From contig JAFDVU010000073.1 of NCBI GenBank assembly GCA_018268835.1, positions 1-32,580 on the forward strand: DNA of 32,580 nucleotides, read 5' to 3'. The notes under the pieces were generated by a model, which was not told the DNA's origin, ran no database searches, and worked only from the letters and a program-made list of their open reading frames with translations. The DNA comes from Acidobacteriota bacterium. Its GTDB lineage: Bacteria; Acidobacteriota; Terriglobia; Bryobacterales; Bryobacteraceae. Within the stretch, counting starts at the first letter, position 1, and every line of letters begins with the position of its first letter. The translations under genes were made by a program, and so were the position numbers. Shown in pieces: positions 1 to 7,661 of the stretch.

Positions 1-49
1 CGGGTCTATCCCCTCGGGCGCCGCGCGCGGTAATGTGGTGTTAGCAAGA

Positions 50-55
50 TATAAT
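50..55 (+). promoter_or_regulatory. Likely -10 box of the small lysine-rich ORF
   Basis: A perfect TATAAT lies at 50-55, so transcription would start near 62, just before the AGGGAGG ribosome binding site at 65-71. No convincing -35 element is visible. The next gene downstream is the 18-codon ORF and then thiC, so this may be the promoter of both. Confidence 0.5.
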
Positions 56-79
56 CGCACTGTAAGGGAGGATCAACAC

Positions 80-136
80 GTGGCCAAAGATAGAAGCCCC
101 AAGAAAGAAGTCAAGAAGCCCAAGAAGAAGAAGTAG
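80..136 (+). CDS. 18-residue lysine-rich small protein
   Basis: GTG-initiated ORF of 18 codons with the sequence MAKDRSPKKEVKKPKKKK, ending in TAG. It is preceded by a strong Shine-Dalgarno sequence (AGGGAGG at 65-71, 8 bases before GTG) and by a perfect TATAAT box, which is more than chance would usually give a random 18-codon frame. Ten of the 18 residues are lysine or arginine and there is no hydrophobic segment, so a soluble nucleic-acid or ribosome-associated peptide is conceivable, but its function is unknown. I recall short bacterial proteins of the MAKD(x)PKKEVKKPK type, which would support it being real; this could not be checked here. It is followed by two hairpins and then thiC, so a leader-peptide role is an alternative. 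Confidence 0.55.
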   Translation: MAKDRSPKKEVKKPKKKK

Positions 137-152
137 GGGACCACGCAACAAT

Positions 153-194
153 CGCGGACGCGCGCCGGCCGTTGGCAAGGCGGGCGCGTCCGCG
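153..194 (+). terminator. Strong hairpin after the small ORF
   Basis: An 11-base perfect inverted repeat, CGCGGACGCGC (153-163) and GCGCGTCCGCG (184-194), follows the small ORF by 16 bases. There is no T run behind it, so it could be a weak terminator, an mRNA-stabilising 3' end, or part of a thiC leader. A second hairpin follows at 212-237. Confidence 0.5.
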
Positions 195-211
195 GAAGCC
201 CTTGGCAGGGC

Positions 212-237
212 GGCAGGGCGCCTCTGGCGCGGCTGCC
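212..237 (+). other. Second hairpin in the thiC leader
   Basis: GGCAGGGCGCC (212-222) and GGCGCGGCTGCC (226-237) can pair with a small internal mismatch around a TCT loop. It lies 65 bases upstream of the thiC start codon. It is not a thiamine pyrophosphate riboswitch: the CUGAGA and GCCAGCGUAGGGA elements are absent from 137-301. Confidence 0.35.
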
Positions 238-301
238 GGGCTGCATTTCAAAAGGCAACCCCGGTCACGAATCTCCGGAGAGAGCCAGAGGATAATTCAC
301 C

Positions 302-1690
302 ATGCGCACCGAATGGGTAGCGAAACGAGACAACGATAAGATCCGCACGCAGATGCACTACGCGCGGCAGGGCATCGTCACCGAAGAGATGCACTACGTC
401 GCGAAGCGCGAGAGCCTTTCGCCGGAACTGGTCCGGAGCGAAGTGGCGCGCGGACGCCTGATCATTCCGGCCAACGTCCATCACCGCAACCTGGAACCGA
501 TGTGCATCGGTGTGGCTTCCAAGTGCAAGATCAACTCCAATATCGGTAATTCCAGCGTGACCAGCGATGTCGAGGGCGAACTCGAAAAGCTCGCCTATTC
601 GGTGAAGTTCGGCGCCGATACCGTGATGGACCTCTCCACCGGCGGCGACATCCCGGCCATCCGCAAGGCGATCATCGCCAATTCTCCGGTGCCCATCGGC
701 ACGGTGCCGATTTACGAGGCTCTCTCCCGCGTGCGCCGCGTCGAGGACCTGACCGCCCGCATCATGCTCGAAGTCATCGAGGAGCAGGCCGAGCAGGGCG
801 TGGACTATATGACCATTCACGCCGGCGTTCTGGTGCAGCACATTCCGCTCACCACCCGCCGGGTCACCGGCATCGTCAGCCGCGGCGGATCCATCCTCGC
901 CGAGTGGATGGTCAAGAACCACAAGCAGAACATGCTCTACGAGTGCTTCGAGGACATCTGCAAGATCTTCCAGAAGCACGACGTGAGCTTCTCGCTGGGC
1001 GACGGCTTGCGTCCCGGCAGCGTGGCCGATGCCAGCGACGAAGCCCAGTTCGCCGAACTCAAGACGCTGGGCGAACTGACCACAAAGGCGTGGGAGTACG
1101 ACGTGCAGGTGATGATCGAAGGTCCCGGACACATCCCCATGGACCAGATCGAATTGCAGGTCGAAAAAGAAAAGGAGCTGTGCTACGAGGCTCCGTTCTA
1201 CACGCTGGGGCCGCTGGTGACGGATATCGCGCCGGGCTACGACCACATCACCAGCGCCATCGGCGCCGCAATGATCGGCTGGTACGGCGCATCGATGCTG
1301 TGCTACGTGACGCCGAAGGAGCACCTCGGCCTGCCCAACCGCGACGACGTGAAGGCGGGCATCATCGCGTACAAGATCGCGGCCCACGCGGCGGATATCG
1401 CCCGCAAGCGTCCCGGGGCGCGCGATCGCGACGACGAACTCTCCCGCGCGCGCTACGTCTTCGACTGGAACCGGCAGTTCGATCTTTCGCTGGATCCGGA
1501 AACCGCGCGCGCCATGCACGATGAGACACTGCCCGAGGACGGCTTCAAGGACGCGCACTTCTGCTCCATGTGCGGGCCGAAGTTCTGCTCCATGAACATC
1601 TCGGCGAAGGTGGAATCGTTCACCGCGGAAGACGCCGAATCCGTGTTGAACGGTACCGCGCCAGAAGATCCCCTGGTCAGGATCCAGTAG
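302..1690 (+). CDS. thiC: Phosphomethylpyrimidine synthase ThiC
   Basis: ThiC is a radical SAM enzyme that rearranges aminoimidazole ribonucleotide into hydroxymethylpyrimidine phosphate in thiamine biosynthesis, in the cytoplasm. The 462-residue product is the short ThiC form. It carries the family blocks for substrate binding (SLGDGLRPGS, MIEGPGHIPMDQI, YTLGPLVTDIAPGYDH, YVTPKEHLGLPN) and the C-terminal 4Fe-4S motif CX2CX4C at C421, C424 and C429. The ATG is preceded by AGAGGA at 287-292 with 9-base spacing. It stands alone as a thiamine gene in this window, and the leader lacks the usual TPP riboswitch. A GC-rich terminator-like hairpin follows the stop codon. Confidence 0.97.
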   Translation: MRTEWVAKRDNDKIRTQMHYARQGIVTEEMHYVAKRESLSPELVRSEVARGRLIIPANVHHRNLEPMCIGVASKCKINSNIGNSSVTSDVEGELEKLAYSVKFGADTVMDLSTGGDIPAIRKAIIANSPVPIGTVPIYEALSRVRRVEDLTARIMLEVIEEQAEQGVDYMTIHAGVLVQHIPLTTRRVTGIVSRGGSILAEWMVKNHKQNMLYECFEDICKIFQKHDVSFSLGDGLRPGSVADASDEAQFAELKTLGELTTKAWEYDVQVMIEGPGHIPMDQIELQVEKEKELCYEAPFYTLGPLVTDIAPGYDHITSAIGAAMIGWYGASMLCYVTPKEHLGLPNRDDVKAGIIAYKIAAHAADIARKRPGARDRDDELSRARYVFDWNRQFDLSLDPETARAMHDETLPEDGFKDAHFCSMCGPKFCSMNISAKVESFTAEDAESVLNGTAPEDPLVRIQ

Positions 1691-1696
1691 GCTGGA

Positions 1697-1719
1697 TGGC
1701 GCCGGCGGCGCCGGCGCCA
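1697..1719 (+). terminator. Hairpin downstream of thiC
   Basis: A 9-base perfect stem, TGGCGCCGG (1697-1705) and CCGGCGCCA (1711-1719) with a CGGCG loop, begins 6 bases after the thiC stop and is followed by GTTTGTC. The stem position fits a rho-independent terminator, although the T tract is short. A second small hairpin, CCACG/CGTGG, lies at 1741-1754. Confidence 0.55.
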
Positions 1720-1804
1720 GTTTGTCAGGTTTCTCACGATCCACGCCTGCGTGGGCGAAACCGGGGAGGGGGGACGCACCATCCAGACAAGCAGGAGGAT
1801 GCCA

Positions 1805-2338
1805 ATGAAACGGATTGCGCTGTACGCTTGTCTGCTGGTTCTGGTAGGCGGCATCTCGTTGTGTCCCGCGCAGGAGCAACGCGGGACCAGGGCTCAGGAG
1901 CGCATCGTTCACGAGGTGCGGCACGAACTCGTGATGCTACCCTACTACTCCGTGTTCGACGATCTATCGTTCCAGGTCGATGGCGGCACCGTCACGCTGC
2001 TGGGCCAGGTCACGCTCCCCGTACTCAAGAGCGACGCCGAAAACGTGGTGAAGCGGATCGAAGGTGTCGATCGCGTCGTCAACCGGATCGAGGTGCTGCC
2101 GCTTTCTCCGATGGATGACCGGATTCGGCGCGCGGTCTACCGCTCCGTTTTCAGCCTGCCCGGCTTCGAGCGCTACGCGATGCAGGCGGTGCCGCCCATT
2201 CACATCATCGTGAAGAACGGGAACGTGACGCTGGTCGGCGTGGTGGCCAACCAGGCGGATAAGGATCGCGCCGGCTTGCAGGCGAACGGCGTGTCCGGCG
2301 TGTTCAAGGTGACCAACGACTTGAGAGTCGAAAAGTAA
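1805..2338 (+). CDS. Secreted protein with two BON domains
   Basis: The 177-residue product begins with a signal peptide (MKRIALYACLLVLVGGISL, probable cleavage after CPAQ near residue 23) and then has two BON-type modules, roughly 30-100 and 101-175, each with the pattern of a short helix, a VTLxGxV strand and a GV..V.N.. segment. BON domains in OsmY-like proteins bind lipid surfaces or peptidoglycan in the periplasm; that role here is an inference. The start at 1805 is chosen because AGGAGG (1793-1798) sits 6 bases upstream and because it begins exactly at the signal peptide; an earlier in-frame ATG at 1751 adds a non-signal-like stretch. A cysteine at residue 20 is not in a good lipobox (ISLC). 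It is preceded by the thiC hairpin, so it is probably its own unit. Confidence 0.85.
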   Translation: MKRIALYACLLVLVGGISLCPAQEQRGTRAQERIVHEVRHELVMLPYYSVFDDLSFQVDGGTVTLLGQVTLPVLKSDAENVVKRIEGVDRVVNRIEVLPLSPMDDRIRRAVYRSVFSLPGFERYAMQAVPPIHIIVKNGNVTLVGVVANQADKDRAGLQANGVSGVFKVTNDLRVEK

Positions 2339-2382
2339 ACGGCGCAGTCCGGCTTTCCGTGCGGCGGACAGGGGACCGCTGG

Positions 2383-2388
2383 TACAAT
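2383..2388 (+). promoter_or_regulatory. -10 box placed for leaderless transcription
   Basis: TACAAT at 2383-2388 ends 8 bases before the ATG at 2397. Transcription would start at or next to the start codon, and no Shine-Dalgarno sequence is present, so the synthetase mRNA is probably leaderless. The -35 region is weak. Confidence 0.45.
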
Positions 2389-2396
2389 CTCAAGTC

Positions 2397-3965
2397 ATGC
2401 ACGTCCCCCTGACTCCGATTCGCGCCCTCTACCGCGCGGTGGACCTCTACGGCAGGAAAGTGGGAGTCGTTTGCGGGGAACGCCGCCTTCCCTACGCGGA
2501 GTTCGGCGAACGCTGCGAGCGCCTCGCGTTCGGACTTCTTTCCGAAGGCGTCGCCCCCGGCGATCGCGTCGCCTTCCTCAGTTTCAACACGCACCAGTTG
2601 CTCGAGGGCTACTTCGGCGTGCCCCTGATCCGCGCCATCGTGATGCCCCTCAACGTGCGCCTCACCGCCGCGGAACTCACCGCCATCCTGCGCCACGCCG
2701 AGCCGAAGGTCGTAATCTACGAATCCGATTTCGCGCCCGCCGTCGAGGCGCTGCGCGCCGCCTGCCCCGGCGTCTCGCGCTGGATCGAAGCCGGCGCGCC
2801 GTACGAGGAACTGCTCGCGCGCGGACGCATCCAGCGCCCCGACTTCTTCACCTTCGACGAAAGCGAAACCGCCGAGCTGTTTTACACCTCGGGCTCCACC
2901 GGCACGCCCAAGGGCGTGACCCTTTCCCACCGCACGCTCTACCTGCACATGCTGGGGATCTCGGCCACGTTCTATAACGACGAGTCCATGGTGGAGTTGC
3001 ACACCATCCCGCTCTTCCACGCCAACGGCTGGGGACGCCCGCAGTGCGCCACCTTCCACGGGCTCAAGCAGGTGATGGTGCGCCGCTTCGATCCCGCCGG
3101 CGTGCTGCGCATCATCGAGCAGGAGCGGGCAACTTCGATGTCGCTCGTCCCTACCATGGCCAACGCCCTGCTGAACTGTCCCGAACTCGGCCGCTACGAT
3201 TGTTCCAGCCTGCGCCAGATCCACCTGGGCGGCGCGGCATCGAGTCCCGAATTGATCGGCCGCCTGGAGAAGGCCTTCGGCTGCCTCGCGCTGGCCGGGT
3301 ACGGCCTCACCGAAACGTCCCCCGTGGCGACGAGCGCGCGCGACAAATCCACCGTCGCGTTCGCCGGCGAGGAGGACCGCCTGCGCCACCGCGCCGCGAC
3401 CGGGTGGCCGCTGCCCGGCGTCGAAGTCCGCGTGGTGGACCTCGCGATGCACGACGTGCCGCGCGACCGCGCGGCCATCGGCGAGATCGTGATCCGCGGC
3501 GACCTGGTAATGGACGGCTATTACAAGGAACCCAAGGCTACCGCCGCGGTGATGACCAACGGCTGGCTGCACACCGGCGACATGGCGGTCTGGGACGAGG
3601 ACGGCTACGTGCAGATCGTCGATCGCAAGAAGGACATCATCATCTCCGGCGGCGAGAACATCTCTTCGCTCGAAGTGGAACGCGCCATCGGCGCGCACCC
3701 GGCCGTGTTCGAGTGCGCCGTGGTCTCGGCGCCGGATCCGGAGTGGGGCGAAGTGCCCGCCGCGTTCATCGCGCTCAAGCCCGGCGAACATCTTGATGAA
3801 GCCGCGATGCGCGAGTTTCTCACACCCCGGATCGCGCGCTTCAAAATGCCGCGCCGCTTCCATTTCAGCGAAACGCCCCTGCCCAAGACCGGCACCGGCA
3901 AAATCCTCAAGCGCGAATTGCGTGAGGAGTTGTGGCGCGGAAAGGAAGCGCGGGTGCAAGGATGA
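2397..3965 (+). CDS. Acyl-CoA synthetase (AMP-binding ligase)
   Basis: This 522-residue member of the ANL superfamily would activate a carboxylic acid to its adenylate and then to the CoA thioester. The P-loop-like motif YTSGSTGTPKG is at about 163-173, the A5 motif GYGLTETSP near 301-309, the A7/A8 stretch with GWLHTGDMAVWDEDGY and DRKKDIIISGGENIS follows, and the catalytic lysine lies in the A10 motif KTGTGKILKREL near the C-terminus. Length and motifs fit the medium-chain/long-chain fatty acyl and methylmercaptopropionyl ligase group; the real substrate cannot be read from sequence. Its stop overlaps the start of the lactate permease by ATGA, so the two are translated from one message, suggesting a carboxylate that is imported and then activated. 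Confidence 0.93.
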   Translation: MHVPLTPIRALYRAVDLYGRKVGVVCGERRLPYAEFGERCERLAFGLLSEGVAPGDRVAFLSFNTHQLLEGYFGVPLIRAIVMPLNVRLTAAELTAILRHAEPKVVIYESDFAPAVEALRAACPGVSRWIEAGAPYEELLARGRIQRPDFFTFDESETAELFYTSGSTGTPKGVTLSHRTLYLHMLGISATFYNDESMVELHTIPLFHANGWGRPQCATFHGLKQVMVRRFDPAGVLRIIEQERATSMSLVPTMANALLNCPELGRYDCSSLRQIHLGGAASSPELIGRLEKAFGCLALAGYGLTETSPVATSARDKSTVAFAGEEDRLRHRAATGWPLPGVEVRVVDLAMHDVPRDRAAIGEIVIRGDLVMDGYYKEPKATAAVMTNGWLHTGDMAVWDEDGYVQIVDRKKDIIISGGENISSLEVERAIGAHPAVFECAVVSAPDPEWGEVPAAFIALKPGEHLDEAAMREFLTPRIARFKMPRRFHFSETPLPKTGTGKILKRELREELWRGKEARVQG

Positions 3966-5557
3966 ACGGTGTCTGGGAGCAGGTATATACGCCGGTCGCG
4001 GGTAGTCTCGGGCTGTCCGCGCTGGTGGCGGCGCTGCCCATCTTCACGCTGCTGCTGCTGCTCGGCGTGCTGCGCAAGCCCGCGTGGATCGCGAGCATCG
4101 CCGGACTCGGCGCGGCGGTGGCGGTAGCCGCCGGCGTCTACGGCATGCCCCTCGGCCGCGTGGCCGCGTCGATCGCGTACGGCTCCGCGTTCGGGTTGTT
4201 TCCCATCGGCTGGGTGGTCTTCAGCGCCATCCTGCTCTACCGCGTCACTCTGGCCAGCGGCAAGTTCGAGGTGGTCAAGGATTCCATGGGCCACCTCACC
4301 AACAACCCCGAGTTGCAGGCGCTGTTGATCGCGTTCGCGTTCGGCGCCTTCATCGAAGGCGCGGCCGGATTCGGCACCCCCGTAGCCGTGGCGGCGGCCA
4401 TGCTCACCGGGCTGGGATTCTCCGCTTTCAACGCCGCCGGCATCTGCCTGCTCGCCAACACGGCTCCGGTCGCCTTCGGCTCCATCGCCATTCCCATCAC
4501 GACTCTCGCCGTGACCACCGGACTGCCGCTGGACCGCCTGAGCGCGGGCGTGGGCCGTATCTGCGCGCCCGTCTCGCTGTTCGTGCCCGCCTACCTCATC
4601 GTCGTCATGAGCGGCTGGAAAGGGCTGCGCAGCGTGCTGCCCGCTGCCGCGGCGTGCGGCGTCGCGTTCGCCGGGACGCAGTTCGCCATCTCGAATTTCG
4701 TGGGCCCGCAGCTTACCGATATCCTCTCGTCGCTGGCGGCCATGGGCGCCCTCCTGGCGGTGATCCACGGCTCCGGCGCCGGCGGCAAACAACAGCGGAG
4801 CGGGCGTGAAATCCTCATGGCCTGGGCGCCCTACATCCTGCTGGTGGTCTTCGTGCTGGTGTGGGGGTTGAAGCCGGTCCAGACGGCCCTCTCCAGCGTC
4901 AGCATTCCCGTGCAGTGGCCGGGACTGCACAACACCATCCTGCGCACGGCTCCGGCGGTCAGCAAACCGGCGCTGTACGGCGCGGTGTACACCTTCACCT
5001 GGCTTTCGGCGTCGGGCACGGCGTGCCTGTTCGCGGCGATCCTGGCCGCCGTGGTCACCGGTCTGCGTCCCGGGCAGTTCGCGCGCGTGCTCGGCGAGAC
5101 GGCGCGGCAACTCGTCAAGGCGGAACTTACCCTGGCGATGGTGCTGGCGCTGGCCATGCTGATGAACTACTCCGGCGCGACCGCGACCCTCGGCCTGGCC
5201 TTCGCCGCCACCGGCCTGCTCTTCCCGTTTTTCAGTTCGCTGCTCGGCTGGCTCGGCGTCTTTCTCACCGGCAGCGATACCAGCGCCAACGCCCTCTTCG
5301 GCACCCTGCAGGTGGTGACCGCAAACAAACTCGGACAGAGTCCCGTGCTGATGGCGGCGGCCAATTCCGCCGGCGGCGTGATGGGCAAGATGATCAGCCT
5401 TACCAGCATCGCCGTGGCCGCCGCGGCCACCAACATGAAGCGCGAGGACGAGGCGCTGCTCTTCCGCTTTACCCTGAAGCACAGCGTCCTGCTGGCCACC
5501 GCGATCGGAATCCTGGTGATGTTCTACGCGTACGTCATGCCCGGGTGGGCTCCGTAG
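3962..5557 (+). CDS. lldP: L-lactate permease family transporter
   Basis: The 531-residue protein is an inner-membrane transporter of the lactate permease family, which imports L-lactate and related 2-hydroxyacids such as glycolate with protons. It has about a dozen hydrophobic segments and the family's most conserved block, AFIEGAAGFGTPVAVAAAML, near residues 125-150, followed by LANTAPVAFGSIAIPI; near the C-terminus are FLTGSDTSANALFG and AANSAGGVMGKMIS, also typical. The start at 3962 is chosen because it overlaps the previous stop (ATGA) and begins just before the first membrane segment; an in-frame ATG 30 bases upstream lies inside the synthetase gene. The coupling to an acyl-CoA synthetase is unusual for lldP, which more often sits beside lactate dehydrogenase genes, so the substrate may differ. 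Confidence 0.93.
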   Translation: MNGVWEQVYTPVAGSLGLSALVAALPIFTLLLLLGVLRKPAWIASIAGLGAAVAVAAGVYGMPLGRVAASIAYGSAFGLFPIGWVVFSAILLYRVTLASGKFEVVKDSMGHLTNNPELQALLIAFAFGAFIEGAAGFGTPVAVAAAMLTGLGFSAFNAAGICLLANTAPVAFGSIAIPITTLAVTTGLPLDRLSAGVGRICAPVSLFVPAYLIVVMSGWKGLRSVLPAAAACGVAFAGTQFAISNFVGPQLTDILSSLAAMGALLAVIHGSGAGGKQQRSGREILMAWAPYILLVVFVLVWGLKPVQTALSSVSIPVQWPGLHNTILRTAPAVSKPALYGAVYTFTWLSASGTACLFAAILAAVVTGLRPGQFARVLGETARQLVKAELTLAMVLALAMLMNYSGATATLGLAFAATGLLFPFFSSLLGWLGVFLTGSDTSANALFGTLQVVTANKLGQSPVLMAAANSAGGVMGKMISLTSIAVAAAATNMKREDEALLFRFTLKHSVLLATAIGILVMFYAYVMPGWAP

Positions 5558-5616
5558 CGGCAAATCCGGCGGGTGCGGAACCGGCTCTGCCATGGGATTC
5601 CGCCGCTTACGGAGCC
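5548..5616 (+). repeat. Long imperfect inverted repeat at the permease 3' end
   Basis: GGCTCCGTAGCGGC (5548-5561) pairs with GCCGCTTACGGAGCC (5602-5616) with one bulge, and inside it AATCC (5563-5567) pairs with GGATT (5595-5599). The left arm contains the permease stop codon. It probably acts as a terminator or 3' end stabiliser. Directly after it, 5617-5634 carries GAGCG units repeated with 6-base spacing, like a common intergenic repeat in G+C-rich genomes. The rest of 5635-5767 shows nothing I can assign. Confidence 0.55.
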
Positions 5617-5767
5617 GCGAGCGTGAGCGAGCGCTGTGTCCCCCCGAGTCTCTTAAGCGCCCGTGCGGGGCACCGCACGTGTAACCGGCCGCGAAAGCTG
5701 CTAACGTGAAAGTGGCCGTTCAACGGATCTCACAGGTCTCCTTCGATCAGCCTCTTCAAAAAACGAA

Positions 5768-7411
5768 ATGAACAAGATTCACCCTAAGGGCATCCGGGCT
5801 CGCGTGCTGCTTTCATCGGTGTTCGGACCCTACGCGCGGAACGATGAATTCGGCAGCCGCGCGATCAATCCGATGGAGCTGTACCACAACCAGGTCACGC
5901 GCGCGCAGGGATCGTTCTCCGTGCGGCGGTTCCATCGTTCCTGGGGAATTCTGATGATCCAGGAAAATATCTCCGCGCCGTGCACGGTCCTGGATTTTCC
6001 CACGCGGGAGGCGTTCGCTCGCGAACTGAGGTCTCACCGCTACGATGTCGTGGGCATCTCTTCCATCATCGTGAACATCGGCAAGGCGCGCGAGATGTGC
6101 CGGATGGTACGGGAACTGTCCCCGGAGTCCACCATCGTGGTCGGCGGGCACGTGGCCGCCGTCCCCGGAATCGAGCACATGCTCGACGCCGATCACATCG
6201 TCAAGGGGGACGGAATCGCGTGGATGCGCCAGTACCTGGGCGAGGACACCGCCGCGCCGATTCGCCATCCGGCGCTCTCCTCCGGTTTCGACCTCCGGGT
6301 CATGGGCGTGAAGGTTCCCGACCGTGCGGATACTTCGGCGACAATCATCGCTTCGGTGGGATGCCCGATGGGCTGCAACTTCTGCACCACTTCGGCATTT
6401 TTCGGGGGCAAGGGAAAGATCCTGAACCTGTACTCCACCGGGGAGGAACTGTTCCGCTTGATGGAGGAGGCGGAGGCTTCGCGCAATGTGCGGTCGTTCT
6501 TCATCATGGATGAGAACTTCCTGTTGCAGAAGCGGCGAGCCATGGAATTGCTCGCGTTGATGAAGGCCGCCGGCAAAAGCTGGGCCTTCAACATCTTCTC
6601 CTCGGCGAATGCGATCCGCAAATACACCTATGAGGAACTGGTGGACCTCGGCATCTCTTCCATCTGGATGGGACTGGAATCGGCCGAGTCGGGCTACGCG
6701 AAACTGGACGGCGCCGACACGCTGCAACTGACGCGCGAACTGCGCGAACACGGGATCATCCTGCTGGGCTCCACGATTCTGGGGCTGGAACACCATACGC
6801 CGCAGAACATTATTCAGGAGATCGAGCGGGCCGTCTCACACGAGACCGATCTGCACCAGTTCATGCTGTACACCCCGGTGCCGGGGACGCCGCTGTATCG
6901 CGAGATGGATGAGCAGGGGCGGCTGCTGGACGTGGACCTGGCGGACATACACGGGCAGGACAGCTTCAACTTCCGCCATGCCGCCATTTCGCGCGACGAG
7001 TCGCACGAGTTCCTGGAGTCGGCCTTCCTGCGCGACTTCGAGCGCAACGGGCCGAGCCTGTTCCGCATCTGCCGCACAACGCTGCAGGGCTGGAAACGCT
7101 ACAAGAACCATCCGGACCCGCGCGTGCGCGAGCGCTTTCACCGGGAAGCGAAGAATCTGCGGCACGCGTACGCGGCGATGCTCTGGGCCATGGAGCACCG
7201 GCTGAGCAGTGCGAACCGGTCCGTGGCGATGCAGATCCGCGCGGTACGTAACGAGATCGAGCAGGAGTTCGGCCTGCTGACTGCCGCGGCGAGCCGGATT
7301 CTGGGTCCGGTGCTGTGGTGGACGAGCATCCGTGAAGATAAGCGGCTGGCTCGCGGAGCCGGGTACGAGCCGCGGACGATCATCGATCGCAGGAACTGGG
7401 CAGAAGCCTAG
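5768..7411 (+). CDS. B12-binding-domain radical SAM protein
   Basis: The 547-residue product has an N-terminal cobalamin-binding-type Rossmann region (about 60-170, with YDVVGISSIIVNIGKA and a VVGGHVAAVPG segment) and then a radical SAM domain with CX3CX2C at C199, C203 and C206 (SVGCPMGCNFC). The order and the block LGISSIWMGLESAE are typical of the cobalamin-dependent radical SAM class, which perform methylations, ring changes or C-C bond formation. The C-terminal 150 residues are helical and charged with no recognised domain. The canonical B12 ligand motif DxHxxG is not obvious, so cobalamin may not be bound. The gene stands alone, without a clear Shine-Dalgarno sequence. Substrate unknown; a lipid-modifying enzyme is one possibility, offered as a guess only. 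Confidence 0.85.
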   Translation: MNKIHPKGIRARVLLSSVFGPYARNDEFGSRAINPMELYHNQVTRAQGSFSVRRFHRSWGILMIQENISAPCTVLDFPTREAFARELRSHRYDVVGISSIIVNIGKAREMCRMVRELSPESTIVVGGHVAAVPGIEHMLDADHIVKGDGIAWMRQYLGEDTAAPIRHPALSSGFDLRVMGVKVPDRADTSATIIASVGCPMGCNFCTTSAFFGGKGKILNLYSTGEELFRLMEEAEASRNVRSFFIMDENFLLQKRRAMELLALMKAAGKSWAFNIFSSANAIRKYTYEELVDLGISSIWMGLESAESGYAKLDGADTLQLTRELREHGIILLGSTILGLEHHTPQNIIQEIERAVSHETDLHQFMLYTPVPGTPLYREMDEQGRLLDVDLADIHGQDSFNFRHAAISRDESHEFLESAFLRDFERNGPSLFRICRTTLQGWKRYKNHPDPRVRERFHREAKNLRHAYAAMLWAMEHRLSSANRSVAMQIRAVRNEIEQEFGLLTAAASRILGPVLWWTSIREDKRLARGAGYEPRTIIDRRNWAEA

Positions 7412-7566
7412 CTGATAGCTTCGTGGTTCGTCGTCGTAGATGAACCCGCATCGACTCTTCCTCTCGCCTCGCTCTCAGACCAAATCGTGGCTGCGCGATC
7501 CCACGGGATGATTACCACGGGCTGCTAGCACCGCCGCTCCGGCGCGCCACGCGTGCCCGACTCGGA

Positions 7567-7572
7567 TACAAT
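7567..7572 (+). promoter_or_regulatory. Possible -10 box of the phosphoesterase gene
   Basis: TACAAT at 7567-7572 preceded by GGA would give a start near 7580 and a leader of about 80 bases to the ATG at 7662. No clear -35 is visible. The rest of the intergenic stretch 7412-7661 shows nothing else I can assign. Confidence 0.3.
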
Positions 7573-7661
7573 GTCTCCACTGGCCGGCTGCCCCAGGGGA
7601 CCGGATGCAGGGCGAAAGCTCCGCGCCGCGCCCTTCGCGCAGATCCAGCCGAGGAGGGAAC

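Noticed and set aside
241..301. TPP riboswitch in front of thiC
   Set aside because: Only GGATAAT is present; the CUGAGA and GCCAGCGUAGGGA elements and the pairing stems are missing.
248..1924. 558-codon open frame on the - strand
   Set aside because: It is antisense to thiC, whose motifs are unmistakable. No ribosome binding site or domain is seen.
3605..5593. 662-codon open frame on the - strand
   Set aside because: It is antisense to the acyl-CoA synthetase and permease and is low in hydrophobic structure, with a repetitive arginine/glutamate/glycine composition typical of shadow frames.
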